Below are positions 1 to 10,041 of a stretch of 64,000 nucleotides of DNA, piece after piece; positions within the stretch are counted from its first letter, which is position 1, and each line of letters opens with the position of its first letter. The notes under the pieces are model-generated. The model made no database searches, was not told the DNA's origin, and saw only the letters and a list, made by a program, of their open reading frames with translations. Both the position numbers and the translations under genes were made by a program. Where the stretch lies: contig NC_049562.1 in the NCBI RefSeq assembly GCF_013368755.1, forward strand, positions 3,534,001 to 3,598,000. The letters are read 5' to 3'. The stretch is from Talaromyces rugulosus (Eukaryota > Ascomycota > Eurotiomycetes > Eurotiales > Trichocomaceae).

Positions 1-2
1 GT

Positions 3-203
3 CTTGCCGGATCCAACCCGGCAGTATTTGGTTCCTTTACTCTGAACCCCTCACAATCCTACAAAGTCTCAGATGAGCGAGACGTGAAGATGGGTGACGC
101 AGACCGCGAGTCTCGACACCGCCGCAACAACGACGTCGACTTTGGCAGCCGCCATGCGCACGACGACGACGACGATGGTGTTTTTGGTCTCATGGAAGAG
201 TGA
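3..203 (+). CDS. C-terminal end of an unidentified protein, cut by window edge
   Basis: An open frame runs from the first bases of the window to a TGA at 201-203 without an internal stop, so it looks like the last exon of a gene that begins to the left. The translated tail is hydrophilic, contains a DDDDDD run and ends GVFGLMEE. I do not recognise the family. No start codon, domain or membrane segment is visible in the part shown. It could be a chance open frame, but its acidic low-complexity composition is typical of fungal protein tails. Confidence 0.45.
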   Translation, partial: LAGSNPAVFGSFTLNPSQSYKVSDERDVKMGDADRESRHRRNNDVDFGSRHAHDDDDDGVFGLMEE

Positions 204-1611
204 TTTTCTCTCTTTCTCTCTCCTACCGCCAGCTCGCTGGGAATGGCACATTTCCATTCCTTCGATCGGTCACGCTTCTTCTACGACATTGTACGAATTT
301 CCACATATTTATTTCCTCTGTTCTGTTTCTTTCTTTCTTCCGACCTCATGTTTTGGCAACTGTAATGTCTGGAGGGCTGGGTACTAGACATGGAGTGGCT
401 CCATGCTTCCCCTAATTCTCCTTTGGATAGCATTTCAGCGTGTATTATGAGTATACTACTATACGTTGCCCGCATCACTACGGTGCGGGCTGCATTTGAT
501 TCGAGTGTGACCATACACACTCTTGTACCACAGGTGTTATTATTCAATGCATCTACATCTATCAGTCCACCTTTGCAGTAATCCCCCCCCCCTCTCTCTC
601 TCTCTCGGTAAGATTTCCGTGGCTGCCCGGAATAGAGTTTCGATTATCCTTTTATGACGAGAACGTGTGGGGACGTTGGTCCAGGTCGGGCTGAGCCATT
701 TCTTACTCGGATCTCGTGATCAACCTGAACAACTCACACAATAATGAATAATAATAATAATAATAATAATCGGCTCCACTCCGATTGCGGCATACTCCGA
801 CAGCCCTTTTGTAGACCAGGGAAGAAGAGAGGAAAAAGAAAGTTGGGGCTATTCCCGTGCGGTTTACCGAGGTGTGGATTTCTAGTTTTCTCCATAGATA
901 ATGGAATGACGTGGAATAATATGAAATAATAATAACCGTGTTCGAGAAGATTATAAAGTAGATAGTGCGGAATACTCAGCACTCCGTACGTAGTATGGTG
1001 TTTAAATTAATTTTATTAATTAATTTTAATTGCTTTTGCTTTGCTATCGATGCGGGGACAGTGGAAAGGAGACAGTGGGGTTTGTGACTTCTTTTTTTTT
1101 TTTTTTGGCCTCTTTTGGGTTTGTGGAGTATTGATCAATTGAAATAATATCAATCAATTGATCGGCATTTGGAATTATGCTTGAAGAATATTTACTCTTA
1201 GGGACTTTTAAAGGCATTGCAAACTATTACTGCGTATTTCAATAAAGTGACACATGTACCTAGCTAGGTAATCTGGCTAGGTTGTCAACCCCGCATTCAG
1301 GAGAAAGTGGAGGAGAAACTTAGCAACATAATAATTTCTCCGCGCCAAATCAGTATTTATTAATAATAGACAGAGAGAAGGAGTGCTTCCAGATCTTAGG
1401 GGTGGAGATGTGGGGATGACTTTTTACGTACTACGTACGTTTCGTTATGTATTACTACTATTCAAACACGGTATCTAATATTTAATTAATTGTACTGATT
1501 AGGGCTTTGAAAAGGAAATATTAAAACAAGTCTACAGAGTACAATCTCAAAACTGATAGAACCATTCTCTAGCTGCTCTCAACCGAGAAACCCTCCCTCC
1601 CTGAACCCATT
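204..1611. other. Gene-free stretch with AT-rich simple repeats
   Basis: No convincing coding region. It holds the presumed 3' UTR of the left-edge gene, an (AAT)n microsatellite at about 747-770, a T run near 1091-1106, and an AT-rich palindromic patch of TTAATTAA type near 1005-1030. Short open frames here are low complexity and lack codon character. Confidence 0.6.
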
Positions 1612-3189
1612 TCAACTAGACGGCTCGCTTCTCTCTGTCCCTGCCTTTACCTCAGCTTCAGCCTCACCTGTTTCACGGTCCCTTCGTCGACCCCGACCCT
1701 TTCTAGGCCGATGGCGAGTGCGTCGCTTCTTGCCGGATTTCGCACCAAAGGGCAGTGTCGAAGTCTGATCGATATTCCAGTGACTATTCACGTCCTGGAA
1801 TCCGCCAAAAGGGGGGGAAGGTGTGTGTGACAACGACAGGGGCGTGAGTTTCCCCAGAGACGAAGATGCAGGTGGAGGTGCAGGCGCAGACGGAGTTGTC
1901 GCGTCGAGTTCAAAAGCGAAAATCATATCAGTGTCTTCGTTCTTTGTCGAGCCGTTGCTGCGGGCACTTGAGCTTGGTACCCCAGCAGAGGAGGAGGAGG
2001 ATTCAGATGAGGTGCTAGGCTGGTAGCTCTCCAGCTCTTTGAATTTCTCGGCCAAGTGCTGACAGTGCCGACGCTCAACACTTTGGGGATTTTTACTTGA
2101 TACGGTAGTACCGTTGTCCAAAAAAGTCAGCCCTTCAGTTGACCCTTCAGCAGTTTGAGTAAGGTTCACGGCGACGGGAGAGGAGGAGGAGGATGGTGGT
2201 GGTGGTTGGCTGCACTCTCCTCGCTCCTCGCATCTGTATTCAACCCGCTGCACACCCCGGCTCCATGCAATCGTCTCCTCGAACAGGGCCGTCGGGCTTT
2301 CAGCCTCCTTCTCGTTGCTACTGTTGCTGGTATTCGAGGCGAGGCTTGTAGGTTTGAGCGGTTCGAATGGGATGTCTTGTGGGTCGTTGGACAGAGAAGT
2401 CAGTTGACTCTGATTCTGGAGTATCTCCCCGAACAGAACCGGTCTGTGAGGCTCGTTGGTACCGGTATTCACCGAGCTCACAGCTTCGACTAACTCTGGG
2501 AGGAGGACTGAGTTGGGTCCTCTTCCAGAATCAGGATCGCTAGGGTAAGGGCGATACCCATTTCCCCCAACAGGTGCCGAATCGTCTTTGATTATCCATC
2601 TCTTGATCTCCACGGGCCTGGTGAAGGAATCGTCATCTTGGTTGTTGCGGTTGATAAGAGGGTTAACGAGGCGGAAAGACTTTCTGTGCAACCGTCTTCC
2701 CCGTTCTGGGGTCGTGGAATTGGCCCCGTAAGTACTACTACTACTAGGGTTCGCGATTTTCAATCCTCGTACGTTCGGGCGGACTTTTGATACGCGTCTT
2801 TTGGTAGTTCTGGGTCTGTAGTTGGCTTGAAACCAGTCGAGGAAACACAGGCCCATGACAAAAGCCACCACGGCAGCAAGAATCACCAGATAAGCCGTCG
2901 AGTAGGCCCCAGTGTGCGTGCTTGCCAAGTCTTCCACGGTCCTAGTTGGATCCATTTTGCATACATAGCAAAGTCTTGGTTCGCCGTTAAGAGGTGGCGA
3001 AGAAGAGAACGCCCTGGTTTCGCTGATGCCGGGGGATTCCCTGCGTTCGTCGTGCGTGGCATGAGTCGACGATGTCAATATAGAAGCTGCGAGGGGCCAC
3101 CAGTCCGCCAACGGCCAGCGAGAGCGCATCGCCTCAAAGAACATGGTCGCGAGGGCGATGCAAACGCTTGAGATTTTCAAGAGCAGCAT
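1612..3189 (-). CDS. Single-pass membrane protein of unknown function, basic C-terminus
   Basis: Intronless frame of 525 residues. There is a hydrophobic N-terminus (residues about 1-20) and one clear membrane segment at about 99-120 (AYLVILAAVVAFVMGLCFLDWF region without its flanks), followed at once by a basic RPRTTKRR stretch, which suggests the long C-terminal part faces the cytosol. The rest is Ser/Pro-rich and probably disordered, ending in an Arg/Lys-rich block near residues 490-510. A second start at residue 79 (MDPTRT, base 2955) would remove the first hydrophobic stretch and leave a simple signal-anchor protein; I cannot decide between them. No known domain is recognised. RLP24 lies downstream on the same strand. 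Confidence 0.6.
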   Translation of the reverse strand: MLLLKISSVCIALATMFFEAMRSRWPLADWWPLAASILTSSTHATHDERRESPGISETRAFSSSPPLNGEPRLCYVCKMDPTRTVEDLASTHTGAYSTAYLVILAAVVAFVMGLCFLDWFQANYRPRTTKRRVSKVRPNVRGLKIANPSSSSTYGANSTTPERGRRLHRKSFRLVNPLINRNNQDDDSFTRPVEIKRWIIKDDSAPVGGNGYRPYPSDPDSGRGPNSVLLPELVEAVSSVNTGTNEPHRPVLFGEILQNQSQLTSLSNDPQDIPFEPLKPTSLASNTSNSSNEKEAESPTALFEETIAWSRGVQRVEYRCEERGECSQPPPPSSSSSPVAVNLTQTAEGSTEGLTFLDNGTTVSSKNPQSVERRHCQHLAEKFKELESYQPSTSSESSSSSAGVPSSSARSNGSTKNEDTDMIFAFELDATTPSAPAPPPASSSLGKLTPLSLSHTPSPPFGGFQDVNSHWNIDQTSTLPFGAKSGKKRRTRHRPRKGRGRRRDRETGEAEAEVKAGTERSEPSS

Positions 3190-3694
3190 CCTTTTGCTTG
3201 TTGCCTGCTGCCTTTAGGCTGATTTATGGATTGTGGGTGGAGTAGTCTGTAGAGTCAGCTGTAAAAGAAAAGAGGATGGCTGAAGAGTGTAGCAAAAGGT
3301 GACGGGAAAAAGATCACTTAGGTAACGTATAAATAATAAACAACACCAACACCGCTTGGTCAGATGTCAGCGGCGTCTCAATCTAGCGTACGGCATCAGA
3401 CGATCCCTCTGTTTCAAACATGTATCTCAAACCACAAAGGCGAATCTGGCGGTATCAAAAAGGGATTGTTTGTGCTCGCTAAACTATCAAAGCTTGCAAC
3501 CACCTTTCGGGAAGGCGGTATGGTATGCTGGGGCATATCAAGTGAATATGAATCTCATTCAGAACAAATCTCATGCAAATCATGTCAATATAGAGAAAAA
3601 GAAACCCTTATAAACAAACCAAACGCCAGGCCGTGAATATCCATCATAGAAGCGAATGTAGACAGACTCCCACCAAAAGACACCATACTTTTTT
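3190..3694. other. Intergenic: promoter side of the 1.6-kb gene and 3' side of RLP24
   Basis: Both flanking genes are on the minus strand, so this 0.5 kb should hold the promoter of the membrane protein and the RLP24 3' UTR. No recognisable gene or strong motif is seen. Confidence 0.5.
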
Positions 3695-4457
3695 TTAATC
3701 GATATCCATTTCTTCCTCCACTCCTCCGTCGACCAACACCCGGGCCTTCTTCTTCTGTCGGACCCTCTCTTCGCCCAGGACTTGTCCTGAAATCTTCTCT
3801 GCCGTGATGGGCAAGTCTTGCTCCTCCATTTCCCGCAGCTCCTTGCGGATAAGATGCTCGCCCTCTGCAACCACCCGTCGGTCCTCCTCGCGCTGGCGAT
3901 CGCGCGCAAGTTTGCCGGCCAGACGCCGCTTGGTGAAAACCCTCTCGCGCCTCTGGCGGATGTCTTCCACGCGCTCCATCGCGTTGATCGTGGCCGCCAC
4001 CAGGTTGCGGTCGTACTTGACGGGGACGTTGCGCTTCTTGGCAAACTGCGACAGCAAGAGCGACGAGTCGACAATCATCTCCTTGCCGCGAAGAGCACGG
4101 TGGGCCTTGGTCCACTTCACACGTCTCGGTTGACGTTTCATTTTGAAATTCTGGACAAAGAAAAAAAAAAATTGCGGCTTTTAGTGAAGGATTCCATCGC
4201 TCCCCAGGAACACCCCAGACTAACCTTTTCACACTTGCTTCGACAGAAACGAAAGCTTCGAGCGTCATTTCGAACGAATGTGATGCCCTTGGACGGGTAC
4301 ACGCTACAGAATCATCAGCACAGGTACCTGGAAGAAGAGTAGCGATAGCGACAGGCCAAACATACGGACGAGAGCAAAAACTGCAGACTTCCACCCTGTG
4401 AACAGTTAGTCAAGTTGGCAATGGATTTTATTCTCCGAGAAGGCGAGCATACCTCAT
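3695..4457 (-). CDS. RLP24: Ribosome biogenesis protein Rlp24 (L24e family)
   Basis: Four exons (4457-4453, 4395-4366, 4303-4225, 4150-3695) join in frame to 189 residues. The start ATG sits in a 5-nt first exon (ATGAG). The joined N-terminus carries the L24e zinc ribbon: [18 protein letters not shown], then [16 protein letters not shown], giving the four cysteines of a CxxC...CxxxC site. The C-terminal part ([13 protein letters not shown] onward) is the basic helical extension that separates Rlp24 from ribosomal protein eL24. Rlp24 holds the eL24 site on pre-60S particles and recruits the AAA ATPase Drg1 for cytoplasmic release (family knowledge). It shares a 287-bp promoter region with TIM14. 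The length is close to that of the yeast protein. Confidence 0.93.
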
Positions 4458-4744
4458 TTTGACGGTTTTCTTCTGTATCTACCGGTGGAAAGCCGATTGC
4501 AAGAGACACCAAGTTGGCAGTGCTGCTTAAGGCTTGTTTGAAAATTGTCGGCTCGAAAAAATTATGTGGGGCAGGAGCCAAGGAGCCGCTAGTCCGTATT
4601 GGGGAAAGCCTCGCCGCCAACTCTCGACTTTTATCGCAACCGCCGGACTCTACGCCAGCGATTACTGTTGTTTTCCGCACCAGCGTGTCCTGCTTCCTCT
4701 CGCTCCAACAATTCCATCTTCGAGGTGTTTCATATATATCAGCC
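4458..4744. promoter_or_regulatory. Shared divergent promoter RLP24 / TIM14
   Basis: Only 287 bp separate the two start codons, so both genes must use this interval as promoter and 5' leader. An AAAAAATTAT-type A/T tract lies near 4555. No TATA box is evident. Confidence 0.6.
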
Positions 4745-5278
4745 ATGGCATCTGCGGTTGTAATGGGCCTTGGCGTGGCCACCGCGGCCTTTTTGGTAAG
4801 CGACCATTCGGATCTGCAGTCCTGATGGAAAGAAAAAAAACATCACGAAAAAGAACCACGGCTAACAAGTCCGACATAGGGCCGTGCTGGATACATCGCC
4901 ATGCAGCGCTACCGAGGAGGAGTCAATAAGGTTGGCCGCGCATTCTACAAGGGGTATGTTACAGTGCTGCACCGCCGTCCTGCGCGCGGTGGCTGAAGAA
5001 GACGAATGATTTTTCTAACATTTGACACAGAGGCTTCGAATCTAAGATGACTCGTCGCGAGGCCTCCTTGATCTTGGAACTCTCGTATGTACCATTTCCC
5101 TTTTAATCGTACCACTGCTGATGGATGTGTTTCTTCTAGAGAGCGGACCTTGACAAAGGACAAAGTCCGTAAAAACCACCGGCAGCTGATGCTGCTGAAC
5201 CACCCTGACCGCGGCGGCAGTCCGTACCTGGCTACGAAAATCAACGAGGCAAAGGAGCTGCTGGACAAGACTGTTTGA
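4745..5278 (+). CDS. PAM18: TIM14/PAM18, J-protein of the mitochondrial import motor
   Basis: Exons 4745-4795, 4880-4953, 5031-5084 and 5140-5278 encode 105 residues. An N-terminal membrane segment (about residues 2-18, rich in Ala/Val/Gly) is followed by a short linker with MQRYRGG and a compact J domain whose HPD triad is at residues 81-83 (LNHPDRGG). This order and size match Tim14/Pam18, which sits in the inner membrane and stimulates mtHsp70 ATPase in the PAM motor. The J domain ends the protein (ELLDKTV), as in the family. Divergent from RLP24. Confidence 0.94.
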
Positions 5279-6482
5279 CGCCGCTCCCACGGCGCACTGG
5301 GTGGGGGTGTATAATGGGGTGGGAGGTGCACGATGGATCTATCTTCCTGTTGATGTATACATACATATTGTTGGCATAGCACGGCGTTCTGGGGTATTAT
5401 GTTGTGGTTGAGAGCAGATCCATGCTCGTTCATTGCTTGAAATCGCCACTCTCTGGTATCAATGTATAAATTTCTGGCTTCTGGCTAATTGTATTCTCTT
5501 TATTTATCGCTCTCGATGACATGGTAGAGGCTTTTACACATGCACGGCTTAGGCTACAAGCAAGCCGTGAGCCTTCTAGATCCATACCGCTAGTTACTAA
5601 AAGCACGTACAGGCGAGGGTTTCAAACCTAAGCCTTGTTGGGAGATATGAAAGACCTGTATGCCAGCTAAATAGCGGCATGGGAGTCGGACAAAGCGTGC
5701 ACGGCAAGGATGGCCAGCCGTCCCGGGCTTCGGGTACTCTCCATGTCACCGCTTCCTCCTCCACCTCCACCACGACGTTCCTTGCGTATCCATACCACGC
5801 CCACTCCAGCACATGCTCGATCGATGTCACGCTCGGGATTCACGTTTTCCGGGAGGCCGATCTCCGGGAATCGTCTAACCCGACCAGGCAAAGAGGGGCG
5901 CTGGCAAATCTGCTCGGACGAACTAATCCGTTTGCAGGGCGCCCAGTCTGACGCTTGGGAATAACCAACCTGAAAAGCCCGTTGGGTGGTTGCCTGCAAT
6001 TCGACCATGACCCTGCAATCGATCTGATAATCATGGCGATGCCAGTGTAGCGCCTTCAGTCCCTGAATTCAAGTGCAATCTTTGGCCTCGTCCCCTGGTC
6101 GTCCGTCCGACGCAACGGAAAGCTTTCCCCGCAGCACCAGAATTGATACATCTTTTCTGATAGTCCCCTCCCGATAACGACCGTCTCTTTTTTCACCGCA
6201 ATTGCTTGCTGCTACTTACAACCTTACCACTTTCGACATCTGTGTTGCGCGTGCGTCATCGCCGCGACAAATTCGCTTGCTGACCTCAGCCATTTTGAAT
6301 TCCTGCCGACCCTCCCTCCGCATTTTGCCTCAGCCCTGCTACGCCTATCTATGAGTCCCCATCGCCGTTAAGAAAAGCGAGCTTTGGACGAAATACCAGA
6401 AGATAAAAAAAAAAAGGCGGTTGGACGCTCGGAAGCTTCTAAATTTGTATGGGGCGGGGTGGTATCGACATAGCAGTTAGTC
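5279..6482. other. Intergenic, probable long leader/promoter of the downstream regulator
   Basis: 1.2 kb with no supported gene. The first part should be the TIM14 3' UTR. The last 400 bp are CT-rich (for example CCTCCCTCCGC near 6315), as in leaders of fungal regulatory genes. Several short open frames are present but none has codon character or a recognisable domain. Confidence 0.5.
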
Positions 6483-9435
6483 ATGGATGGTATTAGTGGC
6501 GAGTCTGGTGATGGCCTCGACCTGGACATGTCCTCGCAGATGTTCTCGGGATACAGCGGCGATGGAAGTCCGGTGAATCCCAATCAGTTGGGTGCAAATG
6601 CCCAAGATGACGATCGAATGGATGGGGATCCGAAAAGGAGAAGAATCGCAAGGGTGGGTTGAGCTGCAATAAACAACAGGGGAAAACAGGCATTCGCTAA
6701 TTCCTCCTACTACAGGCTTGCGACATGTGTCGCAAGAAGAAGATAAAGTGCGATGGGAAGATGCCAAAATGCACCCACTGCATCAATTACAAGACAGAAT
6801 GCATCTTCACGCAAGTGGAAAAGAAGAGGAATCCGCCCAAAGGGTAATTTCAATTTCGGCTTTGAATAATAATACCACAGCTGACGCTTGCTACTAGTGC
6901 CAAATATATCGAAGGATTGGAAAACCGTATGAAGAGACTGGAAGGCTTGTTGAAAATGGCGGGACTCGCGGACAGCGAAACCGACCTCCCGTCCATTGAA
7001 CGTCGCCTGCAGGAACGCTCTCAAGGCTCGCAGCACACCCAGTCGAATGGAATGTACATGCAAGCTGCCATGTCATCGGCACTAGGAAATACGCGCCCAG
7101 GATCGTTGCAATCGACTCCCCAGATGGAATCTATTTCAAGTCCGAGAGCTACCGATTCACCTGAGTCGCATGAAAGCAAGGAGTACGAAGTCGAAGCATT
7201 GTCCGATATGATGTGTTCGCTTGTTACAAACAATATCGGAGAGACAAGGTACATCGGTGAGCTTGCTCTTGTCCCCTATATATCTGTGGAATTGAGTGAA
7301 ACTAAGTGACATATCCCTAGGGTCTTCTTCTGGCTTCTCAATATTCTCTCCCAGAGGTATTCAGTGGGTCAATGATAAGACAGGCGACTCTTCCTTTCAA
7401 GAAATGATACAGTCGGCGTATATCGATGACAACAAATGGATGTTTTGGAAGCCAGAGATCTTTAGCGATATATTTGCACGCCGTGTTTTCAAGCCTTTGC
7501 CCCCCAAAGATGAGGCCCTCTCACTCTTTCGGGACTTTTTCGATAATTTCAATTGCCTATTGCCGCTATTCCACGAACCCACCTTCATGCACCTCGTGGA
7601 ACGCCAATACTCGCGAGATCCATATGAAGGCTCGGGCTGGTGGGCCAGCATCAATGTTGTCCTCGCAATTTCTCACAGACTAAGGGTAATGAACCATCTA
7701 GTTCCGCAGGAGGAAGACAAAAAGGCTTGGCTCTATCTGAAGAATTCTATGGGTGTTTTGACTGAGCTTACAATGAGAAATACCGATTTATTAAGTGTTC
7801 AGGCATTACTGGGAATGGTGAGTATCTTCAGCTGATGCAGTTTCCGATACTAACACCTGGCAGGCTCTCTTCCTACAAGGAACCCCCAATCCCCAGCCCA
7901 GCTTCTTCCTAGTTGCAGGAGCAATTCGGCTTTCACACAGTATTGGCTTACACAAGCGAGGCTCTAGTTTCGGTTTAAACCAGGTAGAAATGGAGCAGCG
8001 CAAACGGGTCTTCTGGATTGCCTATATGATGGATAGAGAGTAGGTGGATCATTAGTGTCATTTTGAAAACAACAATTTTTGCTAATATAGCTCTCAAGTT
8101 TGTGCCTTCGATCCGGGAGGCCGCCTGTCCAAGATGACGATGATATGAATGTCGAACTTCCCAGTGACGAGCCACCTGATAATGTCGGCAATATTCCGCT
8201 TTCCGATGGCCAAGGCAAAGTCAATTTATTCAGAGTCATGTGCCGATTTTCTATCATCCAGAGTCGGGTATACAAACGACTTTACTCGGCTCGCGCGGCG
8301 AAGCAGTCCGACGGCGAGCTTTTGAACACCATCGGCGAACTCGATAAAGAGCTAGAAGAGTGGAAAGAGAGTATTCCTACTGATTATCGCCCGGAACATG
8401 AGATAAAAGCCACTCACACGCCCTTGTTATTGCACGTGGTGATGTTGCATTTTGCTTACCACAATTGCCTAACGACCATACACCGAATGGCAGTGCATCA
8501 TGGGTACTGGACAAGTCGCCTATCCAACTACGCCATCCAAGGCTTGAATGCAAGGCCTTTGAACCCTCGGGTTTTCTCTTCTGCCAACATTTGCGTATCC
8601 GCTGCGAGAGCGTCGATAAATCTAATTAAATACATACCGCACGGTGACTTTGCTTGTGTTTGGTAAGTTTTCAGCGCTATTATGTACCAAAAACATTATT
8701 GAAACTAATTGCAAAATTTCAAGGTTGATATTGTATTATCCTGTATCTGCGCTTGTTACTCTTTTTGCCAACATCTTACAAAACCCGCAAGACGCACGCA
8801 CCCGATCAGATATCAAATTGATGGACCTGGTCGTCAACTTTCTCTCCATGCTGGTCACGGACGAGTCGAACGGCAGCGTCAAACGAATGTTGAGTGTTTG
8901 CGGCGAATTTGAGAGAATCGCCAAAGTGGCCCTCGACAAGGCCGAGAAAGAAGCTCATTCAAAGCGGAAGCGCAAAGTCTCATCATCAGATAATAAAGCA
9001 TCAGTCGGTCACGAAACAGGAATTCCTAAGAGCCATATCACCCCCTCTCCGGACACAGATGCCTCGACTCCTCCGCCGTCCGCACTGACCAACGCCGCCA
9101 ACGCTTTCAATCAAGCTATGAATGGCGTCGTGTCTCCTAACCCTAATAACTTTGTAGCTGCTACCATGGGCGATCTCCCTAGTGGCATGCCTGGATTCTC
9201 CAACGACTTCCAGAATATGATGAATGCTGGGGCATTCACACAAGCGCCGTTCCCGGATCAGACGACATCAGCAGATGCATCAAATTTTTCCTTCCAACAA
9301 CCATTTGTACCACAGGATCTCTGGCAAATGCCTATGACTCTAGAGTGGGACTGGGCCGATCTATCTACGTCAAATATACCGCCACCATTTGACCAGCAAG
9401 ATATGTTCGGTGGAGCTATGCGTAATGGCCAGTAA
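6483..9435 (+). CDS. Zn2Cys6 transcription factor with fungal-specific middle homology domain
   Basis: Seven exons (6483-6653, 6716-6843, 6898-7256, 7321-7817, 7864-8039, 8099-8662, 8724-9435) close in frame to 868 residues. The binuclear cluster has canonical spacing: Cys59, 62, 69, 76, 79, 86 ([19 protein letters not shown] then THC and C), encoded almost wholly by the 128-nt second exon. A linker and short coiled coil follow ([16 protein letters not shown]), as in dimeric members. Residues of about 220-560 form the middle homology region with [10 protein letters not shown], a [15 protein letters not shown] segment and [10 protein letters not shown]. The tail is Asn/Pro/Gln-rich with acidic and aromatic residues, a likely activation region. 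Acts in the nucleus. The target pathway cannot be read from the sequence or from the neighbours. Confidence 0.9.
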
Positions 9436-10041
9436 CTTGATATTAATTAAAGATTCAATATTGTTTTTCCTTTATCGGTTTCAGGTTGGCGTTCTGGAAG
9501 GGGGGCAATTCCTCACTCATAAATAGATTCTGGGGCTCTACTCACCTGTCGGTCTACATTATACGTCTTCACCATTCAATGTATTCTTATCTTTTCCAAG
9601 CTGCCGGATAATGTTAGGGTTTGATTGCAACTATACCAGGTTCTTGATGAAGCCTCGTGTCTCGTATACAGTATCAAACCATTTAGAAAAATTAGAATAC
9701 ACGTCTCCAAAATACTCATTTATTGGACATGAATAAATTTATCCGCATGAAAATCGGCCGGACAGACCACCTTCGGATGACTAAGCGGAAGACGAAAAAC
9801 CACAGCCGACGCCGTTTCGGTCGGGCTCCTTCAGTTTCCGCTTGCTGGAGCTCCGCAACACCAACAACATCACGCCCCAAGAAGCTCTGCGGGCTTGCCA
9901 GTCATCGCTCCGGCCTGACAGAGATTCGAGAAACACTTTTGTGGGTTTTGCAGAACACATCTCTGCTTGCTTGACTGCTGCGACAACCTCTCTCTTCCCC
10001 TCGACCTTTGGGGGTCAGCATATATTCTTGCTTTGCCGATC
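9436..10041. other. Intergenic between regulator and AFG3
   Basis: Same-direction spacing of 606 bp holding the regulator's 3' UTR and the AFG3 promoter. No gene seen. A frame open upstream of the AFG3 ATG lacks its own ATG near the join and is not taken as coding. Confidence 0.5.

Noticed and set aside
5679..5951. Open frames of 80-90 codons between TIM14 and the regulator
   Set aside because: Several overlapping frames on both strands of similar length, none with a domain; more likely leader or promoter sequence.
9967..10041. N-terminal extension of AFG3 from a TTG codon
   Set aside because: It lacks ATG; the ATG at 10042 gives a good mitochondrial presequence, so the extension is taken as 5' UTR.
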